In this document: in pieces, positions 1-7,626 of the stretch
Position numbering within the stretch: the stretch's first letter is position 1
How the letters are laid out: the number at the start of each line of letters is the position of its first letter
NCBI GenBank assembly: GCA_938091655.1
Contig: CALKOA010000064.1
Coordinates: forward strand, 1 to 37,061
Direction of reading: 5' to 3'
DNA length: 37,061 nt
Origin: an uncultured Balneolaceae bacterium
Lineage (GTDB): Bacteria; Bacteroidota; Rhodothermia; Balneolales; Balneolaceae
Notes under the pieces: generated by a model
What the model saw: the letters and a program-made list of their open reading frames with translations, nothing else
What the model was told of the DNA's origin: nothing
Databases searched by the model: none
Made by a program: the position numbers and the translations under genes

Positions 1-318
1 TCTAATTGGGTAAGAAATTTTTCGGTTTCAATTGATAATTCTTGCTCAACAGGCTCTCCCATTTCAATAAATTCTAAGTAAACCGTAATACTTTCCTTAA
101 GACTGTTAAGAGTATCCCAATCCTGAATCAAGGATTTTTGATATCCCAAATCCTTCATAACTTTTTGGGCCTCTACCGGATCATTCCAAAAGGAAGGATC
201 CTGTGTCTGCTGGGTTAACTCAATGATTCGAACGCTTCGTTTATCGTAGTCAAAGATACCCCCTTAGCGCATCTAACCGCTGAAAATGTTCCTGTAATTG
301 TTCGTTTATAACCGCCAT
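1..318 (-). CDS. prfB: Peptide chain release factor 2 (RF2), 5' part, with programmed +1 frameshift
   Basis: RF2 recognises UGA and UAA stop codons and triggers peptide release on the ribosome. Only the N-terminal part lies in the window; the gene runs off base 1. Reading starts at ATG 318-316 (MAVINEQLQEHFQRLDALRG) and meets an in-frame TGA at 252-250 after 22 codons. A +1 shift at CTT TGA C restores a long frame that reads DYDKRSVRIIELTQQTQDPS, the usual RF2 N-terminal helical domain. The frame stays open to the window edge. The split is therefore the well-known autoregulatory frameshift and not a mutation. The start lies 9 bp after the stop of a small membrane-protein gene on the same strand. 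Identity is secure. The catalytic GGQ domain lies outside the window and cannot be checked. Confidence 0.95.
249..265 (-). promoter_or_regulatory. prfB: prfB programmed +1 ribosomal frameshift site
   Basis: On the minus strand an internal Shine-Dalgarno-like AGGGGG (264-259) is followed by TAT, then CTT (255-253), TGA (252-250) and C. The order and spacing (AGG GGG TAT CTT TGA C) match the classical RF2 frameshift element. When RF2 is scarce, slow reading of UGA lets the tRNA slip from CUU to UUU, so RF2 regulates itself. The element needs a ribosome able to pair with an SD-like sequence. Confidence 0.95.
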
Positions 319-327
319 ATTGTATGT

Positions 328-615
328 TTATTTTCGTTTCCTATTTACCCTATTCAATGTACCAAAGCCCAAGAGAAACCCAACCAATAAAGCCCCCATT
401 ACGGCTTTTTCAGGATGTATTCTAGCTTTCCTTCTCAATATTCTATACTCTTTTTGGTATTCGTTCTTCAACCAATCCCACTGAGGGTTTACTTTTGAAG
501 GCGAAGACGTTGAACTAGAAGTCTGCCCATCTGTTTTAGATGAAAAAAGTATCTTACCAACTAACGTAATACCGTTTCGTAATCGGCTTGCAGTTGATTT
601 CTTATTTCCATTCAT
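328..615 (-). CDS. Small single-pass membrane protein, DUF883/ElaB-like C-terminus
   Basis: Predicted protein of 95 residues from ATG 615; a TTG nine bases upstream would add three residues. The N-terminal half is polar and rich in Ser and Thr (about 25-42). A basic, possibly helical stretch follows (about 48-70), then one hydrophobic segment, AVMGALLVGFLLGFGTL (71-87), and a basic end NRVNRKRK. Small-residue spacing in a C-terminal TM after a charged helix recalls the DUF883/ElaB/YqjD ribosome-associated inner-membrane proteins, but the resemblance is weak. The gene ends 9 bp before prfB on the same strand and may be cotranscribed with it. Its function is unknown. The compact spacing and plausible topology argue that it is real. 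Confidence 0.6.
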   Translation of the reverse strand: MNGNKKSTASRLRNGITLVGKILFSSKTDGQTSSSTSSPSKVNPQWDWLKNEYQKEYRILRRKARIHPEKAVMGALLVGFLLGFGTLNRVNRKRK

Positions 616-710
616 TTTGTACAAATCTTAATTTGTTTGTCATAAATAATGTACGAAATTTTCAACTTTGTAAATGGGAGCAGTGAAGGTAAAAGAGTTG
701 CTCTTTGTCA
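616..710. promoter_or_regulatory. Divergent intergenic region between the small membrane protein (and prfB) and btaA
   Basis: AT-rich spacer of about 95 bp between two divergently oriented genes, so it should hold promoters for both. I see no convincing consensus boxes or operator palindromes. A single TTGTCAT at 637-643 resembles half of a Pho box but has no proper second repeat. Confidence 0.35.
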
Positions 711-1814
711 ATGAGTTTACCTTTATTCTTTACAAAAAAACTAATCTATACCATAAGCTGGGAAGATGTAACGATTGATCAAAATCTCCTTCAACTCGAT
801 CAAAATTCCTCCATTTTAACCATTGCAAGTGCGGGCGACCATCTTTTTACCTATGCATTAGAGGGAGTCTCTTCCATTCATGCGGTAGATATCAATCCTA
901 TTCAGCTACATTTGGTTGAGCTAAAAAAATATATCATATCAGCGTATGATTTTGATGTATTTTGGGCATTTTTTGGTGTGGGTAAAGTACCAAACTACCA
1001 CAGGTATTTTGATGATTTATTGCCCCATTTAACTCCGCAAGCACGATTATTTTGGAGTCGCAAACAACATCTTTTCGCCCCTCAAGGAATGGGATTTTAT
1101 CGATACGGTACCACCGGTTGGTTATCACGATTATTACTGTTTAGTATTCGCCATATGGGCGTGGAAAAAAACATTACCGAGTTTATACATACTGAAGATA
1201 TGGAAACAAGACAGGGACTATTCGAGCCACTGTGGAATAAAATGACTCAGCATTGGTCATTAGCCTGGTGGGTTCACCCTTGGGTACTCTATCTTGGGGG
1301 GATCCCAAAGAGCCAGCAGCAGAGCATAGGTCCTTTACTTCCATTTTTAAAGGATACTTTACATACACTTTTGGTTGAGCAAAAACTATCTGAAAATCCA
1401 TATTGGAGATTATATTGGGAAGGATGCTATGACCCTAGTTTTGCACCAATATATTTGCAAGCACACAATTTCCTGAGGTTAAAGGAGTGCATTAGTCATA
1501 TTTCATTGGGCCATTCATCATTACTAGATGCACTAAACAACAACAGCTCTATGTCCTATACGCATGTTAATCTATTGGATCATCAAGATTGGTTATATAA
1601 TAACAATAAGGGCTTTATCGAGCTAAAAGAGACCTGGGATCGCCTAAATGAGCTCTCATCAGTCACTAAAATTTTATTTCGATCTTCCTACGAAACGGTA
1701 CCGTGGATTGATGAACTTGTCTCCAATAAATGTATGGTGAAACAAATGAAAAGGAATGAATTGAGAGAAGACCGAGTGTACAGCTACTCGAGTACTTATT
1801 TAATCTCTCGTTAA
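711..1814 (+). CDS. btaA: BtaA-like S-adenosylmethionine:diacylglycerol 3-amino-3-carboxypropyltransferase (DUF3419)
   Basis: BtaA transfers the 3-amino-3-carboxypropyl group of SAM to diacylglycerol, giving diacylglyceryl-homoserine, the first step to the betaine lipid DGTS. The 367-residue protein has the family hallmarks near its N-terminus: LIYTISWED (11-19), the SAM-binding LTIASAGD (36-43) and the acidic strand AVDINPIQ (58-65), followed by a LELK-like segment (VELKK). There is no signal peptide, so it should act at the cytoplasmic membrane face. The start is taken as ATG 711; a TTG at 705 with a weak purine stretch (692-697) upstream is possible. A methyltransferase gene of the BtaB type follows after 12 bp, which strongly supports the assignment. 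DUF3419 also contains less-characterised members, so the exact acceptor is inferred. Confidence 0.85.
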   Translation: MSLPLFFTKKLIYTISWEDVTIDQNLLQLDQNSSILTIASAGDHLFTYALEGVSSIHAVDINPIQLHLVELKKYIISAYDFDVFWAFFGVGKVPNYHRYFDDLLPHLTPQARLFWSRKQHLFAPQGMGFYRYGTTGWLSRLLLFSIRHMGVEKNITEFIHTEDMETRQGLFEPLWNKMTQHWSLAWWVHPWVLYLGGIPKSQQQSIGPLLPFLKDTLHTLLVEQKLSENPYWRLYWEGCYDPSFAPIYLQAHNFLRLKECISHISLGHSSLLDALNNNSSMSYTHVNLLDHQDWLYNNNKGFIELKETWDRLNELSSVTKILFRSSYETVPWIDELVSNKCMVKQMKRNELREDRVYSYSSTYLISR

Positions 1815-1826
1815 TCAAGCCATTTG

Positions 1827-2486
1827 ATGAATGAAACACAGGAAATATCAAAGACAGAGCGACATCTTAAACGCTATTACCGTTGGAATAGTTATCTTTA
1901 CGATGCTACCAGATGGGCTATTTTATGGGGTAGAAAGTGGCTTGAAGATTATCTAAGAATTGAATTAGAAGTGCTTGAAAAAAAAAATTCTTCTACATCT
2001 TGTTACAGATCTTGTATAGTTGAAATTGGATGTGGCACAGGATATCACCTTTCTGCGCTAGCACCGGTGTTTAAACACAGTGAGTTTTATGGATTTGACG
2101 CATCTGCTCATATGTTAAACAAAGCCTCTAAAAAAATACAGAAGCTCAAAAATGTACAATTACGTGAAGAATATTTTTCCTCGAACTCACTACAACATTC
2201 ATTCGTGGACTGCTTTATCTGCTCCTATTCAATGAGTATGAATGAAAATATACCATCACTCATTGAATCTATACACGAAAACATGAAGGATTCAGGAGTA
2301 CTTTATATGGTTGACTTTTTGTCGACTTCTTCAAATTGGTTTTATCGCTGGATGATGCTACACGGGGTCTATATCCATTCTGAAATTATAACCGAACTAC
2401 AAAACACCTTTAAATTAGTAGAGTACGAATCAAAAAGAGGACTCTTTGGACTATACCGTTATGGAGTAGTTAAAGCAATCAAATAA
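1827..2486 (+). CDS. btaB: BtaB-like SAM-dependent N-methyltransferase (DGTS synthesis)
   Basis: Class I SAM-dependent methyltransferase of 219 residues. BtaB-type enzymes methylate the amino group of diacylglyceryl-homoserine three times to give DGTS. Before the SAM fold is the segment YYRWNSYLYDATRW (17-30) with a GR at 35-36, a pattern typical of BtaB. Then come motif I VEIGCGTG (65-72) and motif II FYGFDASAHML (87-97). The start is taken as ATG 1827; an adjacent TTG at 1824 would add one residue. The gene sits 12 bp after btaA and both read the same way, so they are probably one operon. It ends 6 bp from the convergent ABC transporter gene, with no visible terminator between. A different methyl acceptor cannot be excluded from the sequence alone, but the btaA neighbour makes DGTS the best reading. 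Confidence 0.85.
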   Translation: MNETQEISKTERHLKRYYRWNSYLYDATRWAILWGRKWLEDYLRIELEVLEKKNSSTSCYRSCIVEIGCGTGYHLSALAPVFKHSEFYGFDASAHMLNKASKKIQKLKNVQLREEYFSSNSLQHSFVDCFICSYSMSMNENIPSLIESIHENMKDSGVLYMVDFLSTSSNWFYRWMMLHGVYIHSEIITELQNTFKLVEYESKRGLFGLYRYGVVKAIK

Positions 2487-2492
2487 GAAAAA

Positions 2493-4265
2493 TCAGACTT
2501 GCACCGATTGGTCCTTGTATTGTAATTCGTATAGTTTACGATAAATGCCATTTTCTTGCTCAAGTAATTCATGATGGTTGCCCACCTCCCGTATTTGGCC
2601 TTTATGCATAACCAGGATAGTATGAGCATCCTGTATAGTAGATAGACGATGAGCAATAGCGATGGTGGTTCTACCCTTCATTGCTTTTTTGCTAGCAATG
2701 TTGACTAAGGCTTCGGTCTCTGAGTCTACACTCGATGTAGCTTCATCTAGGACCATAATAAGGGGATTGTATACCAAGGCTCTAACAAAACAGATTAGTT
2801 GTTTTTGCCCCATCGACAATGCAGAACCCTGTTTTTGGAGTACATATTCATATTCACCAGGCAGTTTTTTAATAAAACGGCTAGCTTCTACATCTTCAGC
2901 CGCTTTTTTTACTTTAGCCATACTAATTTCTGGATTTCCTAAAGAAATATTTTCATAGACCGTGCCAGTAAATAGTGAGTGATCTTGTAATACAAGTCCA
3001 AATAAAGTACGCAGTTCTGACAATTCAAGTTCTCTAATGTCAATCCCATCGATACAGATACTCCCTTTTTGAATTTCATAAAACCTAAGTATCAGATTTA
3101 TGATGGTAGTTTTTCCAGCACCTGTTGCTCCAACTATAGCTAGGTGCTCCCCAGGTAGCACCTCAAAACATATATCTTGAAGAATCCAATTTCCTTCATC
3201 ATTATATCTAAACCAAACATTTTTAAAGCTAATATGCCCTTTTGGATTTTTAAGAACAGAAGGGTTATCAGGAGTGTTTATTTGATGTTCGGTATCTAAT
3301 ACCTCAAATATTCTTTCTGAGGAGGCTAAAGCCGATTGTAGGGTGTTAAATTTCTCTGACAAACCGCGAATAGGTTGGAAAAATTGACGGGCGTATTGAA
3401 TAAATGCCAACAAAACACCAAAGCTTACCCCTCCCATTAGAGCTCTTCCTCCCCCATACCAGACTATCAATGCCATAGCAAAGGAAGCAAATACTTCGAC
3501 CAGTGGCCAAAAAATACTGAAATAGAAAATGGTTTCTACATGAGCTTCTTTATGTTTTTGATTTATTTTTTGAAATTTTTCGTGTTGATATTGTTCTCGA
3601 TTGAACAATTGAACCACTTTCATCCCATTAATATGTTCTTGAACAAAGGAATTCAAATGTGAAATTTGATCGCGTACTTTCAAAAAACTGACTCGTACGC
3701 GTTCTTTAAACCAAAATGTGGCATAAAATAAGACGGGAAGTATAGCAATGGTGACTAAACTAAGTTCCCAATTCATAGAGAACATAAAGTACAGTATAAA
3801 AAATATTCGAAACAGATCGCCAATAATAGCGACCACTCCATCAGACAATAATTCACTTAGCGCCTCTACATCGGAAGTAGTTCGAGTGATTAAACGTCCA
3901 ATAGGACTTCGATCAAAATATTGAACATGAAGGCTTTGAATTTTTTCAAATACCGCACTCCGTAATGAGTACAAGGCATTCTGTCCAAACCATCTGGTTA
4001 AATAGGTGTTAACCATGAGTAAGATGAATTCTCCAAATAAAGCCCCAAAAAGTAAAAGAATCACCGTATATAGGCCTTCAAAATTATCAAAGGCTATATA
4101 ATCATCAACGGCAATTTGGGTTAATTTAGGTCGAACAGTCCCTAAGTAAGCAACCGCTAGTGAAAGTGCTATAGCGAGTGCAATATAGCCTACAAAGGGC
4201 TGTATGTAAAAGTAAAGCCGCTTAATAAGTGTTTTATCAGCGGCTTTCTTTAGAGTTTTAGCCAT
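2493..4265 (-). CDS. ABC exporter half-transporter with degenerate signature motif (heterodimer subunit B)
   Basis: Type IV (MsbA-like) ABC half-exporter of 590 residues: a six-helix transmembrane domain (about 20-310) fused to an ATPase domain. The ATPase has Walker A GATGAGKTT (about 379), Q-loop LVLQDHSLF, signature LSMGQ in place of LSGGQ (about 483), Walker B IMVLDEATS with the catalytic Glu (about 505) and H-loop AHRLST (about 538). The changed signature is what one half of an asymmetric heterodimer carries. The other half, encoded at 5702-7486, has a normal signature but lacks the catalytic Glu. The two therefore should form one consensus and one degenerate ATP site. The likely product is an inner-membrane drug, lipid or peptide exporter; the substrate cannot be told. 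The start ATG follows an AAGGATCC stretch. Confidence 0.9.
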   Translation of the reverse strand: MAKTLKKAADKTLIKRLYFYIQPFVGYIALAIALSLAVAYLGTVRPKLTQIAVDDYIAFDNFEGLYTVILLLFGALFGEFILLMVNTYLTRWFGQNALYSLRSAVFEKIQSLHVQYFDRSPIGRLITRTTSDVEALSELLSDGVVAIIGDLFRIFFILYFMFSMNWELSLVTIAILPVLFYATFWFKERVRVSFLKVRDQISHLNSFVQEHINGMKVVQLFNREQYQHEKFQKINQKHKEAHVETIFYFSIFWPLVEVFASFAMALIVWYGGGRALMGGVSFGVLLAFIQYARQFFQPIRGLSEKFNTLQSALASSERIFEVLDTEHQINTPDNPSVLKNPKGHISFKNVWFRYNDEGNWILQDICFEVLPGEHLAIVGATGAGKTTIINLILRFYEIQKGSICIDGIDIRELELSELRTLFGLVLQDHSLFTGTVYENISLGNPEISMAKVKKAAEDVEASRFIKKLPGEYEYVLQKQGSALSMGQKQLICFVRALVYNPLIMVLDEATSSVDSETEALVNIASKKAMKGRTTIAIAHRLSTIQDAHTILVMHKGQIREVGNHHELLEQENGIYRKLYELQYKDQSVQV

Positions 4266-4309
4266 AGCTTATAGAGGATCCTTACTCATAAATTTAGCTA
4301 ATTAACAAT

Positions 4310-5632
4310 TTAGAACCGGTTAAAGTCATCATACCCGGTTCTAGGTGTTATCGATTTATTTGGCTTAGAATCATCATACCTGCTATTTCGGTCGGAATTA
4401 TTATAATCTCTATTTCCTCCAGAATTACTTCGGTATGAACCCCCATCGTTTTGCCGGTAACGATCTCCTCTATTATCTTGGTTACTGGTGCCATATCGCC
4501 CTCTATTTCCACTAGGAGCATCATCTCGGCTTTTCCGTGGTCTGAAGTTTTTGGATCCTGATCGATGTCCACCAGGTCTACCACCAACATGACGCCCTCC
4601 ACCAGAACGTCCGCCGCTAGGCCTTCCACCACGATAATTACCACCACCACTGTGTGGCTTTTTCTTGGTTAAATCAATCAGTTCAACTTTTGGTTCTATA
4701 ATACCTCTCTCATTTGAGGGGTCGGTGAAAATTGGACGTAATTCATGGGCCAACCAAGTTGGATAGAATCCTTCTCTTGCCTCTTTCAGTAATAAGTGCA
4801 AGTTGGTGTATCGGGCGGAGAAGTGGCCAATCACTAACAATTTGGTTTGGGCTTCTGTAGCTACTCGAGCTGCATCAGCAGCGGTAGAATGTCCGGTTTC
4901 TTTGGCTTTGTCTGCCAATTGATTACCAAATGTAGCCTCATGGTACAATATATTGGTATTCATGGCTAGTTTAACAGCATTTGGACAGTATTCTGTATCC
5001 GTTATATAGGCAAAACTATCACCAGGTCGTGGGTGCCCAACAATTTCATACGATTCAATTACCGTTCCATCTTTTAAAGTTAGGTTATTACCTGCCTTAA
5101 GTGATTTGAATTGTTCATCGTCGGTAATTCCATACTGCTCAGCCTTTGCAGCATCAACTTTACCTGGCTTATCTTTTTCTTGAAATCGATATCCTAGACA
5201 GAATTTTTTATGCTTAAGTGGACGGGCTTCAACGTAATAATCGTCGGTATCCAATACTCTTATTTCGTCTATATCATCATTGACTTCTACAAAATTTAGA
5301 TCGAAACTGATTTCTACCCCAGAGAAGCCGAGATTCCACTCAACAAACTCTTTAATTCCTTTTGGGCCGATTAAATTTAATTCTTTTTCCCTTCTTTGAA
5401 GCTGTAGTGTAGATATCAATCCCATTAAACCTGAGTAATGATCCACATCGAAGTGGGTGATGAATATACTGTCAATTTTAGATCTTTTTAATCCAGCTTG
5501 TAGCATACACATTTGTGAATTTTCCCCACAATCAAACAAAAATACACTTCCTTCTCGCCATAGGGCTACCGATGGTAAATGTCTGATGGATGTTGGGGTT
5601 GCTGAGGCGATGCCTAATGGTACTACGATCAT
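4310..5632 (-). CDS. rnz: Ribonuclease Z with C-terminal RGG-rich disordered tail
   Basis: RNase Z is a metallo-beta-lactamase-fold endonuclease that trims the 3' end of tRNA precursors. The core (about 1-326) shows the expected order: FDCGENSQ (34-40), the metal motif ITHFDVDHYSGL (58-69), AYITDTEYCPNA, ILYHEATF, GHSTAADAA and the late VIGHFSARY motif. The metal motif is H60-x-D62-x-D64-H65, so the usual second His is Asp. Residues 327-440 form a low-complexity extension rich in Gly, Arg, Asn, Ser and Asp with RGG/GGR repeats, absent from typical RNase Z of about 305-310 residues. A clear SD (GAAGGGAG) supports ATG 5632. The gene lies between the two halves of an ABC exporter on the same strand. 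Identity as RNase Z is strong. Confidence 0.9.
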   Translation of the reverse strand: MIVVPLGIASATPTSIRHLPSVALWREGSVFLFDCGENSQMCMLQAGLKRSKIDSIFITHFDVDHYSGLMGLISTLQLQRREKELNLIGPKGIKEFVEWNLGFSGVEISFDLNFVEVNDDIDEIRVLDTDDYYVEARPLKHKKFCLGYRFQEKDKPGKVDAAKAEQYGITDDEQFKSLKAGNNLTLKDGTVIESYEIVGHPRPGDSFAYITDTEYCPNAVKLAMNTNILYHEATFGNQLADKAKETGHSTAADAARVATEAQTKLLVIGHFSARYTNLHLLLKEAREGFYPTWLAHELRPIFTDPSNERGIIEPKVELIDLTKKKPHSGGGNYRGGRPSGGRSGGGRHVGGRPGGHRSGSKNFRPRKSRDDAPSGNRGRYGTSNQDNRGDRYRQNDGGSYRSNSGGNRDYNNSDRNSRYDDSKPNKSITPRTGYDDFNRF

Positions 5633-5639
5633 TTTATTT

Positions 5640-5655
5640 TTCTCCCTTCATTCAT
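5640..5655 (-). promoter_or_regulatory. rnz: Ribosome binding site of rnz
   Basis: On the minus strand, GAAGGGAG lies about 8-10 bases before ATG 5632. It is one of the few strong Shine-Dalgarno sequences in the window; most genes here show weak or no SD. It fixes the rnz start. Confidence 0.6.
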
Positions 5656-5701
5656 GGGTGGTTGCAATCAACAATCATACCTAATGAATCATGTATTATT
5701 A

Positions 5702-7486
5702 TTATATAGTTTGTAATTCTTGTTCTATTAGTTGTTTGTCGTACATCGACTTATAACTTCCTTTTTGTGAAAGCAACTCTTCATGAGTTCCCGCTTCCTT
5801 CACTTTTCCGTCTTCTATGTAATAAATGTAATCAGCATCTTTTATAGTTGATATTCGATGACTTATTATTATAACCGTAACTTTTATCTCATCATTTCTT
5901 AATGATTTGAGAATTGCATCTTCTGTTTTAGTATCAACTGCGCTTAATGAATCGTCTAAAATGAGTATTTTTGGTTTTTTTATGAGTGCTCTTGCAATGG
6001 CTGTTCTTTGTTTCTGACCTCCAGATAAGGTTATACCCTTTTCGCCTAATATAGTCTGAAATTTTTTATCAAAATCCAAAATATTATCAAGAACTTGTGC
6101 CTTGCCTGCAGCCCATTCAACATCCTGCATTGTTGCTCCCTTTATTCCAAAGCCAATATTTTCTTCTATCGTATCTGAAAATAAAAAATTATCCTGAGGC
6201 ACAAAGCCTAAAGAATCTCGTAATGATCGTTTAGAATAGTTTTTTAGAGGAATACCGTCAAGAAAAATTTCACCTTTTGTGGGTTCAAATAATCTAGGTA
6301 AAAGCTGCACTAATGTACTTTTTCCAGAACCTGTTCGACCAACAATAGCCACTTTAGTGCCCGCTTTAATTTGGATGTTTAGATGCTCAAGTGTAGGTAC
6401 TGTTGCATCCGGATAATTAAATTGGACGTCTCTAAATTCAATATTGCCTTTGAGATCATCTGTGTGTGAGCCCTTGTCTTGTTCTAGGTCGTGGTACGCT
6501 TCGAATAATACTTTTATCCTCTGCCAAGAAGCGATAGATTTTTGAAATCTATTTGTTGTATAACCTAATGCAGCAACAGGCCATATTAAATAGGCTACAT
6601 AAATTAGAAATTCAGCTATGTTGCCTATACTTAATTCTTCAGCAATAACCATTTGACCACCCTTCCAGATAACGATAATCAACGATATTCCAATCAAGAA
6701 ATTAAGACCTGGATGAAAAAGAGACTCGATTAAGTCTAATCGGAGTTTCTTCTCTTTATATTCTTCGTTTAACACGTCAAACTTTCTTTGTTCTGACTCT
6801 TCTTTATTGTACGCTTTAACCAAACGTATGCTTGTGAAGGTTTCTTTAGCTTGATCTGCTAATTTAGAGTATTGTTCTTGAATGATAATAGAATGCTTGT
6901 GAATATATCCGGTAATCCAATAGGCAAACAAGGATAATAAAGGTAACGGCAATAACGCCCATACCATTAAATCGCGATTAACTATGTACATCATTGCTAT
7001 TACGAAACCAGCTCTTGTTATCGTATTAATGCTATACATAATAACAGGCCCGAAATATTCCCGAACCTTGTTGATGTCTTCCGTTGCTCGTACATAAACC
7101 TCTCCCTCTGTATATTTTGCATAGAATACAGAAGGTAAGCTGAAAAGGGCATGCAATACATCGTTTCTTAAATCATACTCTACTTTGCGCGAAGCAACTA
7201 TGAGTGTTTGCCGAGTTAAGAAAAGAAAAAAACCATAGCCACAAACAGCTAAAACTAAATAGAGGGCATTCGTTGCTAAAATACTCCCTTGCACTGAATT
7301 GAACAGAGTGTCAAATAGTGATAAAACCTCAGATTGTTCGGCATTTAACTGCTCAACTCTATCCATCGTTTGACGAATAAGTACGGGTATCCAAACTAGA
7401 AAAAAATTAGCTGCGGTTAAAAATAGTGTACCAAGTGCTATAGTCCACTTGTAAGGTGTTAGATATTTGTTAATGAATAGATGCAA
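5702..7486 (-). CDS. ABC exporter half-transporter lacking the catalytic glutamate (heterodimer subunit A)
   Basis: ABC half-exporter of 594 residues with a six-helix membrane domain (about 15-330) and an ATPase domain. Visible motifs are Walker A GRTGSGKST (about 385), Q-loop FVPQDNFLF, a canonical signature LSGGQKQR (about 488), Walker B ILILDDSLS (about 510) and H-loop SHRIST (about 542). Walker B has Asp where the catalytic Glu belongs. It is the complement of the half at 2493-4265. Pairing gives one site with a normal LSGGQ and Glu, and one degenerate site with LSMGQ and Asp, as in TM287/288-type exporters. The start is a TTG at 7486; the frame closes three codons upstream and the next Met is within the membrane domain. 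A terminator for the upstream operon lies about 80 bp upstream, so this gene probably begins its own operon. Confidence 0.88.
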   Translation of the reverse strand: MHLFINKYLTPYKWTIALGTLFLTAANFFLVWIPVLIRQTMDRVEQLNAEQSEVLSLFDTLFNSVQGSILATNALYLVLAVCGYGFFLFLTRQTLIVASRKVEYDLRNDVLHALFSLPSVFYAKYTEGEVYVRATEDINKVREYFGPVIMYSINTITRAGFVIAMMYIVNRDLMVWALLPLPLLSLFAYWITGYIHKHSIIIQEQYSKLADQAKETFTSIRLVKAYNKEESEQRKFDVLNEEYKEKKLRLDLIESLFHPGLNFLIGISLIIVIWKGGQMVIAEELSIGNIAEFLIYVAYLIWPVAALGYTTNRFQKSIASWQRIKVLFEAYHDLEQDKGSHTDDLKGNIEFRDVQFNYPDATVPTLEHLNIQIKAGTKVAIVGRTGSGKSTLVQLLPRLFEPTKGEIFLDGIPLKNYSKRSLRDSLGFVPQDNFLFSDTIEENIGFGIKGATMQDVEWAAGKAQVLDNILDFDKKFQTILGEKGITLSGGQKQRTAIARALIKKPKILILDDSLSAVDTKTEDAILKSLRNDEIKVTVIIISHRISTIKDADYIYYIEDGKVKEAGTHEELLSQKGSYKSMYDKQLIEQELQTI

Positions 7487-7565
7487 CGAAGCTGATTAGT
7501 AAAAAAAATAATTAGTTTAAAATATGATAGACGATCAAAACTACTTAAAAACATACATAACTACC

Positions 7566-7597
7566 CAAAAAAAGAACCACTCTTTAGGAGTGGTTCT
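7566..7597 (-). terminator. Rho-independent terminator of the amidohydrolase operon
   Basis: A perfect 10-bp inverted repeat, AGAACCACTC (7573-7582) and GAGTGGTTCT (7588-7597), encloses a 5-base loop. On the minus strand the stem runs into a series of seven T residues (reading 7573 down to 7567). It lies 30-60 bp after the stop of the gene at 7627-8949 on that strand. Confidence 0.88.
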
Positions 7598-7626
7598 TCT
7601 GAAACGGTATAGTATCAACAACCTAT

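Noticed and set aside
241-265. prfB as a frameshifted pseudogene
   Set aside because: The break coincides exactly with the conserved programmed frameshift element and both frames code for RF2.
625-710. Possible PhoB box upstream of btaA
   Set aside because: One TTGTCAT (637-643) resembles half a Pho box, but no matching second heptamer lies at the 11-bp period.
4348-4650. 100-codon frame rich in Val, Ile and Glu on the minus strand
   Set aside because: It is the out-of-frame reading of the RGG tail of rnz; the composition follows from repeat codons.
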